A stretch of 64,000 bases of DNA, taken from NCBI GenBank assembly GCA_009782565.1, contig WRIU01000006.1:1-64000 (forward strand). Reading direction: 5' to 3'. Each line of letters starts with the position of its first letter. The first letter of the stretch is position 1. The notes under the pieces are model-generated. The model searched no databases, was not told the origin of the DNA, and was given only the letters and a program-made list of their open reading frames with translations. Shown in pieces: positions 8,309 to 17,584 of this stretch. This DNA comes from Betaproteobacteria bacterium. GTDB taxonomy: Bacteria > Pseudomonadota > Gammaproteobacteria > Burkholderiales > Rhodocyclaceae. The position numbers were made by a program, and so were the translations under genes.

Positions 8309-9494
8309 CCGGCTGATCGCCGAGCTTTGCCCGGATGGGGTGGAATGCGCTCCGTTGGGAGAGATTTGTGACATCACTCGCGGGCGGGTCATGTCAAAGG
8401 ATTATCTACGAGACAATGTGGGCGATTATCCTGTTTATTCTTCACAGACAGCAAATAACGGCATATTCGGTTATATAAACACGTATGACTACGACTGCGA
8501 ATCTATAACATGGACAACTGACGGTGCAAACGCTGGTTCTGTATTTTATCATGTTGGAGAAAAATTCAGTATAACAAATGTATGCGGTTTATTAAAAGTA
8601 AAAGACATAGACAAAATCAGTGCAAAATTCATATATTATATTTTGCAAATTTCTGCGAAGGATTACGTTAATGATGGTATGGGCAACCCCAAGCTAATGA
8701 GTAATGTTATGGCGAAGGTCATCATTCCCCTCCCACCCCTCTCCATCCAACAAGAAATCGTCCGCATTTTGGACAAATTCACGGAGCTTACAGCGGAGCT
8801 TACAGCGGAGCTTGCAGCGAGGAAAAAGCAATATCAATATTATCGGAACGAATTGCTGACTTTTGGCGATGATGTGCCAGTGGTGTTGTTGGGAGAAGTG
8901 TGTTTACATACGAGTAATATCCGTTGGAAAGAATCAGATGATGAATATTATTATATTGATCTAACATCTGTGGATCGAGAAACTAATAAAATTCAGCCTG
9001 AGCAGGTAATAAATTCAGCAAATGCTCCAAGTAGGGCACAGCAGATTATTAAAAATAATGATGTACTGTTCGCTACAACACGTCCTACATTACAACGATA
9101 TTGTTTTATACCATCAAAATTTGATGGGCAGATATGTAGTACTGGATATTGCATTTTGCGAGCTAATACACAAAGGATATTGCCAAAATTTCTTTATTTC
9201 ACAATAACAACCGGAAATTTCAACTTGTACGTTGAGAATAACCAAGAAGGCACAAGTTATCCGGCTATATCCGATGCCAAGGTAAAAAGATATAAATTCT
9301 CTCTCCCCTCGCTCGAAGAACAAGCCCGCATCGTTTCTATCCTCGACCGTTTCGACACCCTGACCACCGACATCACCAGCGGCCTGCCCGCCGAGATCGA
9401 AGCCCGCCGCAAGCAATACGAGTACTACCGCGACAAGCTGCTAACCTTCCCACTCCGTCATTGCGAGGAGCGAAGCGACGAAGCAATCCAGTAA
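8295..9494 (+). CDS. hsdS: Type I restriction-modification system, specificity subunit
   Basis: A 399-residue DNA-recognition subunit, close to the EcoR124I HsdS length of 404. It has two target recognition domains (about residues 1-150 and 195-340), encoded by visibly A/T-rich DNA, each followed by a conserved helical spacer ending in KKQYQYYRNELLTF and RKQYEYYRDKLLTF. The central spacer contains repeated TELTAELTAELAA (residues 163-175), the TAEL-type repeats that set target spacing in type IC enzymes. The start MSKLDRLIAELCPDG lies inside the rhuM end. The final residues (RHCEERSDEAIQ) are encoded by a dispersed palindromic element, so the natural C-terminus has been replaced or extended. 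Confidence 0.93.
   Translation: MSKLDRLIAELCPDGVECAPLGEICDITRGRVMSKDYLRDNVGDYPVYSSQTANNGIFGYINTYDYDCESITWTTDGANAGSVFYHVGEKFSITNVCGLLKVKDIDKISAKFIYYILQISAKDYVNDGMGNPKLMSNVMAKVIIPLPPLSIQQEIVRILDKFTELTAELTAELAARKKQYQYYRNELLTFGDDVPVVLLGEVCLHTSNIRWKESDDEYYYIDLTSVDRETNKIQPEQVINSANAPSRAQQIIKNNDVLFATTRPTLQRYCFIPSKFDGQICSTGYCILRANTQRILPKFLYFTITTGNFNLYVENNQEGTSYPAISDAKVKRYKFSLPSLEEQARIVSILDRFDTLTTDITSGLPAEIEARRKQYEYYRDKLLTFPLRHCEERSDEAIQ
8782..8817 (+). repeat. Three 12-bp tandem repeats (TAEL-type) in hsdS
   Basis: Two identical units CGGAGCTTACAG and a third, CGGAGCTTGCAG, follow each other without gaps. They encode the TEL-TAEL-TAEL spacer helix between the two recognition domains. The unit length is a multiple of three, so slippage would keep the frame. 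Confidence 0.9.
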
Positions 9495-9537
9495 AAACGG
9501 TGAAATAATGCAGATGGATTGCTGCGCCCGCAATGAC
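9457..9537. repeat. Dispersed palindromic repeat family B
   Basis: The outer arms GTCATTGCG/CGCAATGAC and inner arms GCAATCCA/TGGATTGC make a long hairpin around a 23-bp centre. The tgcgaggagcgaagcgac core is a very common dispersed element in proteobacteria. It supplies the hsdS stop and reaches into the leader of hsdR. Confidence 0.75.
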
Positions 9538-9558
9538 AAAGACAAGGAAGTTACGTAC

Positions 9559-12500
9559 ATGAGCCAATACCGCATCATCGCCGCCGACAACGAATCGACA
9601 GTCGTCGCCGAATATAAGCCTGCCCTGTGTGTGCGGGAGGATTCTTATCAATCCGAAGCGGAGCTTGAGCGGGACTTCATCAAACGCCTGCAAGGGCAAG
9701 GCTATGAACGCATCCACGTTACTGACGAAGCGGGTTTGATTGCCAACCTGCGCCGTCAGTTGGAGGCTTTGAACGACACGGCCTTTACCGACTCAGAATG
9801 GAAGCTGTTTTTCCGCGAGTGCATTTCCGGCGCGAACGACGGCATCGTGGAAAAAACCCGTCGGATACAGGACGACTATGTGCAAATCCTCAAGCGTGAG
9901 GACGGCAGCACGAAGAACATTTATCTGATCGACAAAAAGAACATCCATAACAACCGCCTCCAAGTCCTGAACCAATACGAGGAAGCGCGCGGCGCGCGTG
10001 AAAACCGCTACGACGTGACGATTCTGGTCAACGGCCTGCCGCTGATCCACGTCGAACTGAAGCGCCGGGGCGTGGCCATCCGCGAGGCGTTCAACCAGAT
10101 CAAACGCTATCAGCGGGACAGCTTTTGGGCAGCTTCCGGGCTGTATGAATATGTTCAGATTTTCGTCATCAGCAACGGCACCTACACCAAGTATTACAGC
10201 AACACCACCCGCGACCAGCACATCAGGGGGATGGGGGGCGATGAGCGCAAGAGCCGCAAAAAAACCAGCAACAGCTTTGAGTTCACAAGCTACTGGGCGG
10301 ACGCCACGAACAAGGTCATCGCCGACCTCACAGACTTTACCGCGACGTTCTTCGCCAAGCACACGATCCTGAACATCCTCACCCGCTACTGTGTGTTCAC
10401 TTCGGAAGAATTGCTGCTCGTCATGCGCCCATACCAGATCGCGGCGACCGAGCGAATCCTCTCGCGCATCGAAATTGCGGCCAACTATAAAAAAGCCGGC
10501 ACGGTCGAAGGCGGCGGATACATCTGGCACACCACCGGCAGCGGCAAGACGCTGACCAGCTTCAAGACGGCACAGCTTGCCAAGAACCTGCCCAGCATCG
10601 ACAAGGTGCTGTTCGTCGTTGACCGCAAAGACCTCGATTACCAGACCATGAAGGAGTACGACCGCTTCGAGAAAGGCGCGGCCAACTCCAACACCTCCAC
10701 GAGAGTGCTGAAACGGCAACTGGAAGACCCAAACGCCCGGATCATCATCACCACCATCCAGAAGCTCGGTATCTTTGTCGGCAAGAACAAGAATCACCCC
10801 GTATTCTGCAAGCACGTCGCGCTGATATTCGACGAATGCCACCGCTCCCAATTCGGGGAATTGCACCAGGCGATTACCAAGGCATTCAAGCGTTACCACA
10901 TCTTCGGCTTTACCGGCACGCCGATTTTCTCCAAAAACGCCGGACATGGCGGCAATCCGTTCCTGCGGACGACGGAACAGGCGTTTGGGGACAGGCTGCA
11001 TACCTACACCATCGTGGACGCCATCAACGATGGCAATGTGCTGCCGTTTCGCATCGACTACGTGAACACGGTGAAGATGTCGCCGGACGTGCAGGACGCG
11101 AAAGTCCGGGCTATCGACGTGGAAAAGGCCATGTCCGCCCCGGAGCGCGTGCGGGAGATCGTAAAGTACACGCTCGAACACTTCGACCAAAAGACCTACA
11201 GGAATAAAAACCGCGCCTTCTTCCAGCACCGGGTTATCGTGAATGTCGAAGAAGTCGCGGCCAGCAAACACGGCAAGGTAGAAGAGGAAAAAGCAAGCAG
11301 AAGGGTTGAGGGGTTCAATTCCATCTTTGCCGTGGCCTCGATTCCAATGGCGATGAAGTTCTACGAAGAATTCAAGCGCCAGAATGCGGAAAGCAGCCGC
11401 AAACTGCGTATCGCCACCATCTTCAGCTTCTGTGCCAACGAGGACGACCCGGAGGACACGCTTACCGATGAGGGGTTCGAGAACGACAAACTCGACAAGG
11501 CCTCCCGCGACTTTCTGGAAAGTGCCATTGCTGACTACAACGCCATGTTTGGAGCCAGCTACGATACTTCGGCGGACAAATTCCAGAATTTCTACAAAGA
11601 CCTGTCCTTACGTGTCAAAAACCGCGAGATTGACCTGCTGATCGTGGTCAACATGTTCCTGACGGGGTTTGACGCGACCACACTCAACACGCTCTGGGTG
11701 GACAAAAACCTGAAACAGCACGGGCTGATCCAGGCTTTTTCCCGCACCAACCGCATCCTCAATTCTGTTAAAACTTTTGGAAACATCATCTGTTTTCGTG
11801 ACCTGAAGCAAGCCACGGATGAGGCCATTGGCCTCTTTGGCGACCGGGAAGCGGGCGGTATCGTCCTGCTGAAAACCTATGACGAGTATTACAACGGGTA
11901 CGAAGAAAAAGGAAAGCACAAGCCAGGATACAAAGAACTCATTGGGCGGCTCGTCACGACCTACCCCTTGGGCGTCGACATCGTTGGCGAGATGGCAAAG
12001 AAGGGCTTTATCAACCTTTTTGGCGCAATCCTGCGCGTGAAAAACATTCTGACTTCTTTTGATGAGTTCGCGGGCAACGAAATTTTGTCCGAACGGGAAT
12101 TTCAGGATTATCAGAGCAGATACATCGATCTGTATCAGGAGTTTTCCAGGGACAAAAGCGCTGATAAAGAAAATATCAATGACGATGTGATTTTCGAGAT
12201 CGAGCTGATCAAGCAGATCGAGGTCAACATTGATTACATCCTCATGCTGGTGGCCAGATACCACGAAACGAACTGCACGGACTTGAGCATCCTTCAGGCG
12301 ATTGAAAAGGCTGTGAGTTCCAGTATCGAGCTTCGGAGCAAGAAAGAACTTATCGAAGGCTTTATTGCGCGGGTCAATACTGCAACCCAAGTGGACGACG
12401 ACTGGCAAAAGTACGTCCAGGAACAGAAGGAAAACGATTTGTCTGCCCTGATTGCTGCCGAGAAGCTGAAGCCGGAGGAAACACGGCGCTTTGTTGAAAA

Positions 12501-12660
12501 TTCCTTCCGTGATGGCGCGATCAGAACCACCGGCACGGATATTGATAGAATTTTGCCGCCCATGTCGCGATTTAGCGGCGGGGGGGAACGGACAACCAAA
12601 AAGCAGAACGTTATTGAAAAGCTGCTCAGGTTTTTTGAGAAGTATTTTGGGTTGTCATAA
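9559..12660 (+). CDS. hsdR: Type I restriction-modification system, restriction subunit
   Basis: A 1033-residue nuclease/translocase (EcoR124I HsdR is 1038). The N-terminal part contains the PD-(D/E)XK-type nuclease region (around LIHVELKRRG). The SF2 helicase motor follows: Walker A in HTTGSGKTLTS near residue 325, DECHRSQ as the DEAD-box-like motif, and FTGTP as motif III. I chose the start MSQYRIIAADNEST at 9559 because AAGGAAG sits nine bases upstream. The frame extends back to 9508, but those codons lie in the palindromic repeat. With HsdM2-HsdS it cleaves unmethylated DNA after ATP-driven translocation. Confidence 0.95.
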   Translation: MSQYRIIAADNESTVVAEYKPALCVREDSYQSEAELERDFIKRLQGQGYERIHVTDEAGLIANLRRQLEALNDTAFTDSEWKLFFRECISGANDGIVEKTRRIQDDYVQILKREDGSTKNIYLIDKKNIHNNRLQVLNQYEEARGARENRYDVTILVNGLPLIHVELKRRGVAIREAFNQIKRYQRDSFWAASGLYEYVQIFVISNGTYTKYYSNTTRDQHIRGMGGDERKSRKKTSNSFEFTSYWADATNKVIADLTDFTATFFAKHTILNILTRYCVFTSEELLLVMRPYQIAATERILSRIEIAANYKKAGTVEGGGYIWHTTGSGKTLTSFKTAQLAKNLPSIDKVLFVVDRKDLDYQTMKEYDRFEKGAANSNTSTRVLKRQLEDPNARIIITTIQKLGIFVGKNKNHPVFCKHVALIFDECHRSQFGELHQAITKAFKRYHIFGFTGTPIFSKNAGHGGNPFLRTTEQAFGDRLHTYTIVDAINDGNVLPFRIDYVNTVKMSPDVQDAKVRAIDVEKAMSAPERVREIVKYTLEHFDQKTYRNKNRAFFQHRVIVNVEEVAASKHGKVEEEKASRRVEGFNSIFAVASIPMAMKFYEEFKRQNAESSRKLRIATIFSFCANEDDPEDTLTDEGFENDKLDKASRDFLESAIADYNAMFGASYDTSADKFQNFYKDLSLRVKNREIDLLIVVNMFLTGFDATTLNTLWVDKNLKQHGLIQAFSRTNRILNSVKTFGNIICFRDLKQATDEAIGLFGDREAGGIVLLKTYDEYYNGYEEKGKHKPGYKELIGRLVTTYPLGVDIVGEMAKKGFINLFGAILRVKNILTSFDEFAGNEILSEREFQDYQSRYIDLYQEFSRDKSADKENINDDVIFEIELIKQIEVNIDYILMLVARYHETNCTDLSILQAIEKAVSSSIELRSKKELIEGFIARVNTATQVDDDWQKYVQEQKENDLSALIAAEKLKPEETRRFVENSFRDGAIRTTGTDIDRILPPMSRFSGGGERTTKKQNVIEKLLRFFEKYFGLS

Positions 12661-12663
12661 TAG

Positions 12664-12687
12664 GCTAGGCGTTCCGCCCCGGCTTTT
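12664..12687 (+). terminator. Possible Rho-independent terminator after hsdR
   Basis: GCT-A-GGCG, loop TTC, CGCC-CC-GGC, then TTTT four bases after the hsdR stop. The stem has an internal mismatch, so it is weak, but its position between convergent genes fits. Confidence 0.4.
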
Positions 12688-12701
12688 CTCTCCCGCTGTT
12701 T

Positions 12702-13121
12702 TTACCCCACCTCGAAACTGCTGGTAGAAAGCTCCGCGTAATAGCGCCCCGAAACGGCGGTAAACCTCAGCACACAATAATCCGGGTCGGTCACGCCTTC
12801 GCGGTAATAGAGCGTGTCGCCCTCGCGCCAGATCATCTCCTTCGTCGCCGCGTCCTCACACACCTCCATGCTGCCCTGTAGCATCACGCCCCGGAAAGTG
12901 TCGCGGTCGAAAAAATAGATGCACGCTTTTGGATTGGCGCGGAATTGCGTCACGCGCATGCTGGACGTATTGGTTGTGAACCAGAAAGTCTTGATGCCGT
13001 CATGCTTGCGCGGTTCGAGCATGGCCTTGATGTTGGGAAAACCGTTCTGATCGACGGAACCCACGATCGACACATTCCGGCTGTCGATCAATTCACCGAT
13101 CATTTGAGCCGTTACCTGCAT
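12702..13121 (-). CDS. Pyridoxamine 5'-phosphate oxidase-fold protein
   Basis: A 139-residue protein of the PNPOx-like split-barrel flavin-binding superfamily, often annotated as general stress protein. It has the usual N-terminal pattern (SIVGSVDQNGFPNIKAM), followed by a basic FWFTTNTSS strand and YFFDRDTFRGVMLQG. The start MQVTAQMIGEL at 13121 is chosen because GAGGGAAG lies just upstream. The longer frame to 13244 overlaps the preceding gene. The ATG follows the stop of the giant membrane-protein gene almost immediately (TAAaATG), implying translational coupling. Substrate is unknown: such proteins bind FMN, F420 or heme. Confidence 0.85.
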   Translation of the reverse strand: MQVTAQMIGELIDSRNVSIVGSVDQNGFPNIKAMLEPRKHDGIKTFWFTTNTSSMRVTQFRANPKACIYFFDRDTFRGVMLQGSMEVCEDAATKEMIWREGDTLYYREGVTDPDYCVLRFTAVSGRYYAELSTSSFEVG

Positions 13122-13122
13122 T

Positions 13123-16100
13123 TTACTTCCCTCCCTCTTCACCATTTTGATCACACTTCTCGTCGCCAGTGGCCGTTTCTGAAGCGATAGGCTGTGGAAC
13201 AGTTTTTTTCTTCCACATCCGCCCGGTTTTCTTCCAGTAGCCATTCTTGAGCCACGCGGAAAATCCCCGGCTCAACCAGCGGATGAGGATATTTGCAAGC
13301 CAGAGCGTCCAGGCCAGCATGAGCGCGCGGTATAGCCAGATTGGCAGGCTGAAGACCGTGGCGACGGGCAGCAGTGAATCACTCTGGTCAGCAAACCAAG
13401 CCAAATTGTTGTTGCCGGAACCATAGCCACGAATGCCCATGTCGGGTACGCCAAGCAGACCTTCAGGCACGGTGTTGATGAGCTTGTACAGCATCATGGC
13501 GGTCAGTATGACGATGCCTACCTGCATGGCGTTAAACCTGCGCGCAGGCCAATCCGAACAGGATTCGCGCCGCACACGCCAGTCGATAACGAGCAGCCAG
13601 AGTGTAATGACAAACAGCGTCATCCACGAAAAGGTGGAAAAACCCAACACGAGCAGGAACCATTGCCAGCGTTTAAGCGAAGAAATACCGCTTTTCGCCA
13701 GCAGGAAAGCAAGGAGAAGCGCCGCCAGTAGTTCACCCCAATAGAGCACTGCCGGGCCAACTACCGGACCGCTCGTTGCAAGAATCCAGCGCTGTTTGCC
13801 GAGAACGACGCGCAAGTTGATGTTGGCCGCTGGCAAGCCAAGGGCGATGCCCGGACTGGACATGAAAAAGCCAACCTCCCCCTGATGACGCAGCCGGAGC
13901 GTGTAGGTTTGCGACCCTGGCGAAACGGGCAGGCTCAGGCGATTTTCGCGCGCTTGCAGGTTCAGGGGGACTCCGCCGCGCCGCACTTCGAGCACTTCCA
14001 GTTCCGACGGCAGGGTGATGAGATGCTCGCCTCCCTGACTCGCCCGCAGATTGAATTCCAGCGTGACATCGCTGGCATGCTGGCCGACATGGTTCTCCAG
14101 CCGCACACTGTCGATGGCGCGGATTCCGCCCTCGGTCTTGACGGGCTGCGTCAGGGTCAGCACCAATTTTTCGCCGGGTAAGGGATGGAATACAAACATC
14201 ACATCTTCCCCGCTGCTTTTGAGAGTCACCGGCACGCCTTCCCACTCCAGATGCCAAGAGGGATTCACGGTGACGCGCCAGGTTTCCGCATGTTCCGTCA
14301 GAAGCGGGGCGCGCAGTTCGATGACATTCTTCACTTTGTCCAGCCGGGCCGTCCAGTTGGCCGTATTGGTCTTGCTTGCAAAAACCGCCAGGGCGCGGCC
14401 ATCCTGAACCTTGAGTTCGGGGGTGGTGATGTGTTCGCCGGGCAACAGCGGCACAGGGAAGGTAAAACCGCCGTCCTCCGGCGCGATGCGCCTGACCTGG
14501 GTACGGACGCTCCAGTCGAGATCAAAAATGAGATCGCGCTGCACATGTACGAAAGGCGGAAATTGCTGTGCCGACGACGACAAAGCCATGGCAGCGTCTC
14601 CCCCACCTTTCCGGTCGGTGGACGGCGCAGCCGTGGCAGCGGCCACACGGGAGAAATTGAGCGTTTCCCCCAGAAGACGCCCTTCGTCGATACCATCGGC
14701 CTGCCAGTACGCGCTGCCGAATTCGATCTGCGCGGGACGAATCGGAAAGCCGAGCGAAGCGGAATCGTCATCGAGCGCATATTCGAGCTGGACATGATGG
14801 ACGCCACGCGGCAGGGCAATGTAGTTTTGCTCCCCGACGCGCAACACCGGCTGTGCCTCACCGTTGACGCGCGCACCGCGCAGGGTCATCTGCTCGTCTG
14901 GCACAGGCAGCGGCAGCGAGGTCACCGCCTCGACGTGCGCCACGAGCATCACTTTGAATTGCGATGCGTCGGCATCAATGCGAACCTTGGCGATATCCAC
15001 GCAAGATGGCGAGCATGCGGGCGCTTTGAGCAGACGGGTTCTTAATTCCTCCAGCAGATCATCGGGCGGGAATGCGCTGCTTTCAGGCGGCGCGGCAGCG
15101 GTAGGCGTGGAAAAACCCAATCCGACCGCCACAAAACCCGCAAGGCACAATATGAAGAGCGCCGCCGTAGCGGAAGGCGTCGAAGCCTTTGCCGCGCCGG
15201 GTTTCCCCCACGACGAAGGCGCACCTGCGCCGGGGAAAACCATGCGAACCGAACGCCAGACGAGCCAGCCCAACAGCGCGACGATCAGCAGGCGCAGCAA
15301 ACGGGTCAACCAGGGCGGACTGAGCAGCAGCCGCACGCTCTGCGCTTCAGTGACAGGCCCTGACCAATGCAGCCTGTAGGAATGCCCCAATGTCCAGGCC
15401 GGTTCGCCGCCGCCCGTCTGCGTGACGGTGGATTGGGCATAACGCTGGCGCTGCTCAGGCGCATAAGCGGACATACCCCTTCTCAATGTGGCGGGTTTCT
15501 CAGCTTCTTTTGACATCACTACGGCCCCTTGTGACCTCATTACGGCTTCTTGTGAGCTTTTTATTGATAATGATTCGGGCGGCGGCGGAGAAGCGGGAGA
15601 AACCGCGCCCAATTCAGCGATCCTCTCCATCCTGTCAACAGCGGAATCTTGCTCATCAGGCATGTCCGCAGGCATATCCACCAGCACGGCTTCCACCATG
15701 CCCCCCCCTTCAAGCTGAGGATACAGCGCGGTACGAATCTGCGTCGGGATGAACAAAACTGCTGCGCCGACAAAACAGAGCAGCGCAATACGTTCTCCGG
15801 CGCGCAACACCTTACGCAAACGCCCTTCCGGCAAGGCACGGCACAGCAAGGCCAGGATGATGACGGCAGCAAAAGGCTGAACCGGCGCGGACTCGTGCAT
15901 TCCAAGAGTCAGGTAGGCGATGGAGATCACTCCGCCCACCGTGCCGAACATCCGCCAGGCCAGCAACGCGAAGAAGGCTGCGAGAAAAACATCCAGAATT
16001 GTCCAACGTTCCACCCACACGTTACCCGAAGCTCTATCCACGCCCGGCGCGGCAATCAGCCGGTAACCGTAAGGCATTCGCAGAGTGGTTTCCACGCTGT

Positions 16101-17499
16101 CGAACGACTGTTGCCAACCCGTGACCGGAACCCGGCTTGAGACATCCGCCTCCAGACGCACACCCGCGTTGAGCGTGACATTCATCTGATGCCATTCCAC
16201 GCCGGTCAACGTCTCGTCCGCGCCGACTGTCACCAGCAGCGCCGCCGACAAATCATCGGGGGCTTCTCTTCGTGCCATAAGGCTATCGGCGCGTTCCAGC
16301 CTGTAAGGCTTCGCCACATCGAACCGCCAGCCCTGGCGCATGCTTCCCTCGATGCGATCCCGCGCGAAAAATCCCTTTCCGGAAAAATCCAGCCACATAT
16401 CGCGTTTCAGCACTAACCGCTGGCCTTCGCGTTCGTTCTGCCCACGGGAACGTTCCTCGATCTGGAAACGCGCCTTGGGATTGACCACGAAAGCGGGCAA
16501 CGACAACCACCCTGCTGGCACACCCGCCTGACGGGGGTCGACATTGAGCATGCTCTCGTTGGGAGAAACCGCCGTGACGCGCAAGACAGGAGTAGCTTCG
16601 TAGCTCCAAACTTCCTGCTGGCGTTCCGGAGAGAATATGGGTTCGACATCTTCCAGCGGCTTATTGAGGCGGGCTTCGACCTCGACCACTGCCTGTCCGG
16701 GCATCACCTGCACTTGCAAGCGCCCATCCGTATCCAAGCGCGCCGCCCAGGGCGAAGAAATGCTTATCGGTACGAAGTGCGCGGGTAAAACATTCGATAC
16801 GCTCCATTCGCGCGCCTTGCCTGAAACCTTGAGTAAAAACCGTGTCGTGAGGCGTGCCGGAATCCCGTCGGAGAGCTTGCGAAACACCTGAATATCGAGA
16901 CTGTCCTCCGCCCGCGTTACCGCGTCTTCCTGCGCGCCCAACATAAGCGCCTTGCCGTGACGCGCCAGCGGCAATACGGGTTTGCCGTCGATCACGAGCG
17001 AGACCAGCGCCACGTTCTCTGGAATATCCATCGCCTGTGGGCGTTCCTGCCACGAAATCCAGCCGCTTACCGCATGCCGGCCCTTCGTCAGCCACACGAC
17101 CGGAGTATCGCCTCTCAGCAGTACCGGATGCGCCCGGCCATCGACCGCGACCTGTTGCGGCCAGTATTTACGGTTACCCGGCAAGGGCACGGCGCTTTCA
17201 TACTGCAATTCCCAATTCTGGAGAAACTTCATACCGTCGCCCTGCCGCGCGGCTTCCAGCTTCAATTCCCCCGGCCAGGCGCAGAAAGAGCGATCATGCT
17301 GACCCGAAACGGATGGGCAAAGCCAAGCTTCCTGTCCGTGCAGCGCCCAGCCTTTCCACGGTTTCAGGGATTCCGGAATAGTGCTGTCACCACTGCCTGC
17401 TGCCGCCAGCACGGCTCCGCTCCACAAAACCGGCACAAGCACCATCACCCCAAACAAAAACGCCCTAAACCCCATTTTCTGCCCAAGATGGTTTTTCAT
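13123..17499 (-). CDS. Giant membrane-anchored periplasmic protein, function unknown
   Basis: A 1458-residue protein I cannot assign to a named function. It has an N-terminal signal segment (about residues 9-33, FLFGVMVLVPVLWSGAVLAA) and a long beta-rich extracytoplasmic region to about 500. A helical membrane cluster follows around 500-600 (LDVFLAAFFALLAWRMF). Two further membrane segments lie near 735-800, then a second large extracytoplasmic region at about 820-1240, and a C-terminal membrane cluster with a short basic cytoplasmic tail. The two-fold arrangement of soluble region plus helices may reflect internal duplication. Coupling to the PNPOx-fold gene suggests a shared operon. Conserved hypothetical proteins of this size and layout exist in proteobacteria. 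Confidence 0.8.
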   Translation of the reverse strand: MKNHLGQKMGFRAFLFGVMVLVPVLWSGAVLAAAGSGDSTIPESLKPWKGWALHGQEAWLCPSVSGQHDRSFCAWPGELKLEAARQGDGMKFLQNWELQYESAVPLPGNRKYWPQQVAVDGRAHPVLLRGDTPVVWLTKGRHAVSGWISWQERPQAMDIPENVALVSLVIDGKPVLPLARHGKALMLGAQEDAVTRAEDSLDIQVFRKLSDGIPARLTTRFLLKVSGKAREWSVSNVLPAHFVPISISSPWAARLDTDGRLQVQVMPGQAVVEVEARLNKPLEDVEPIFSPERQQEVWSYEATPVLRVTAVSPNESMLNVDPRQAGVPAGWLSLPAFVVNPKARFQIEERSRGQNEREGQRLVLKRDMWLDFSGKGFFARDRIEGSMRQGWRFDVAKPYRLERADSLMARREAPDDLSAALLVTVGADETLTGVEWHQMNVTLNAGVRLEADVSSRVPVTGWQQSFDSVETTLRMPYGYRLIAAPGVDRASGNVWVERWTILDVFLAAFFALLAWRMFGTVGGVISIAYLTLGMHESAPVQPFAAVIILALLCRALPEGRLRKVLRAGERIALLCFVGAAVLFIPTQIRTALYPQLEGGGMVEAVLVDMPADMPDEQDSAVDRMERIAELGAVSPASPPPPESLSIKSSQEAVMRSQGAVVMSKEAEKPATLRRGMSAYAPEQRQRYAQSTVTQTGGGEPAWTLGHSYRLHWSGPVTEAQSVRLLLSPPWLTRLLRLLIVALLGWLVWRSVRMVFPGAGAPSSWGKPGAAKASTPSATAALFILCLAGFVAVGLGFSTPTAAAPPESSAFPPDDLLEELRTRLLKAPACSPSCVDIAKVRIDADASQFKVMLVAHVEAVTSLPLPVPDEQMTLRGARVNGEAQPVLRVGEQNYIALPRGVHHVQLEYALDDDSASLGFPIRPAQIEFGSAYWQADGIDEGRLLGETLNFSRVAAATAAPSTDRKGGGDAAMALSSSAQQFPPFVHVQRDLIFDLDWSVRTQVRRIAPEDGGFTFPVPLLPGEHITTPELKVQDGRALAVFASKTNTANWTARLDKVKNVIELRAPLLTEHAETWRVTVNPSWHLEWEGVPVTLKSSGEDVMFVFHPLPGEKLVLTLTQPVKTEGGIRAIDSVRLENHVGQHASDVTLEFNLRASQGGEHLITLPSELEVLEVRRGGVPLNLQARENRLSLPVSPGSQTYTLRLRHQGEVGFFMSSPGIALGLPAANINLRVVLGKQRWILATSGPVVGPAVLYWGELLAALLLAFLLAKSGISSLKRWQWFLLVLGFSTFSWMTLFVITLWLLVIDWRVRRESCSDWPARRFNAMQVGIVILTAMMLYKLINTVPEGLLGVPDMGIRGYGSGNNNLAWFADQSDSLLPVATVFSLPIWLYRALMLAWTLWLANILIRWLSRGFSAWLKNGYWKKTGRMWKKKTVPQPIASETATGDEKCDQNGEEGGK

Positions 17500-17584
17500 T
17501 ATTCGTCCCCGCCCGGTTTACATTTAGATATTGTAAATATAAAACAGAAAACCCAACCTTCCCTTCCTGTCGCTTTTGCCCGCC

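Noticed and set aside
8782-8817. CRISPR-like short repeats
   Set aside because: The 12-bp units are contiguous and coding, without spacers. No CRISPR array was seen anywhere in the window.
9793-11271. 492-codon minus-strand frame opposite hsdR
   Set aside because: Shadow of the helicase coding frame; no family signature.
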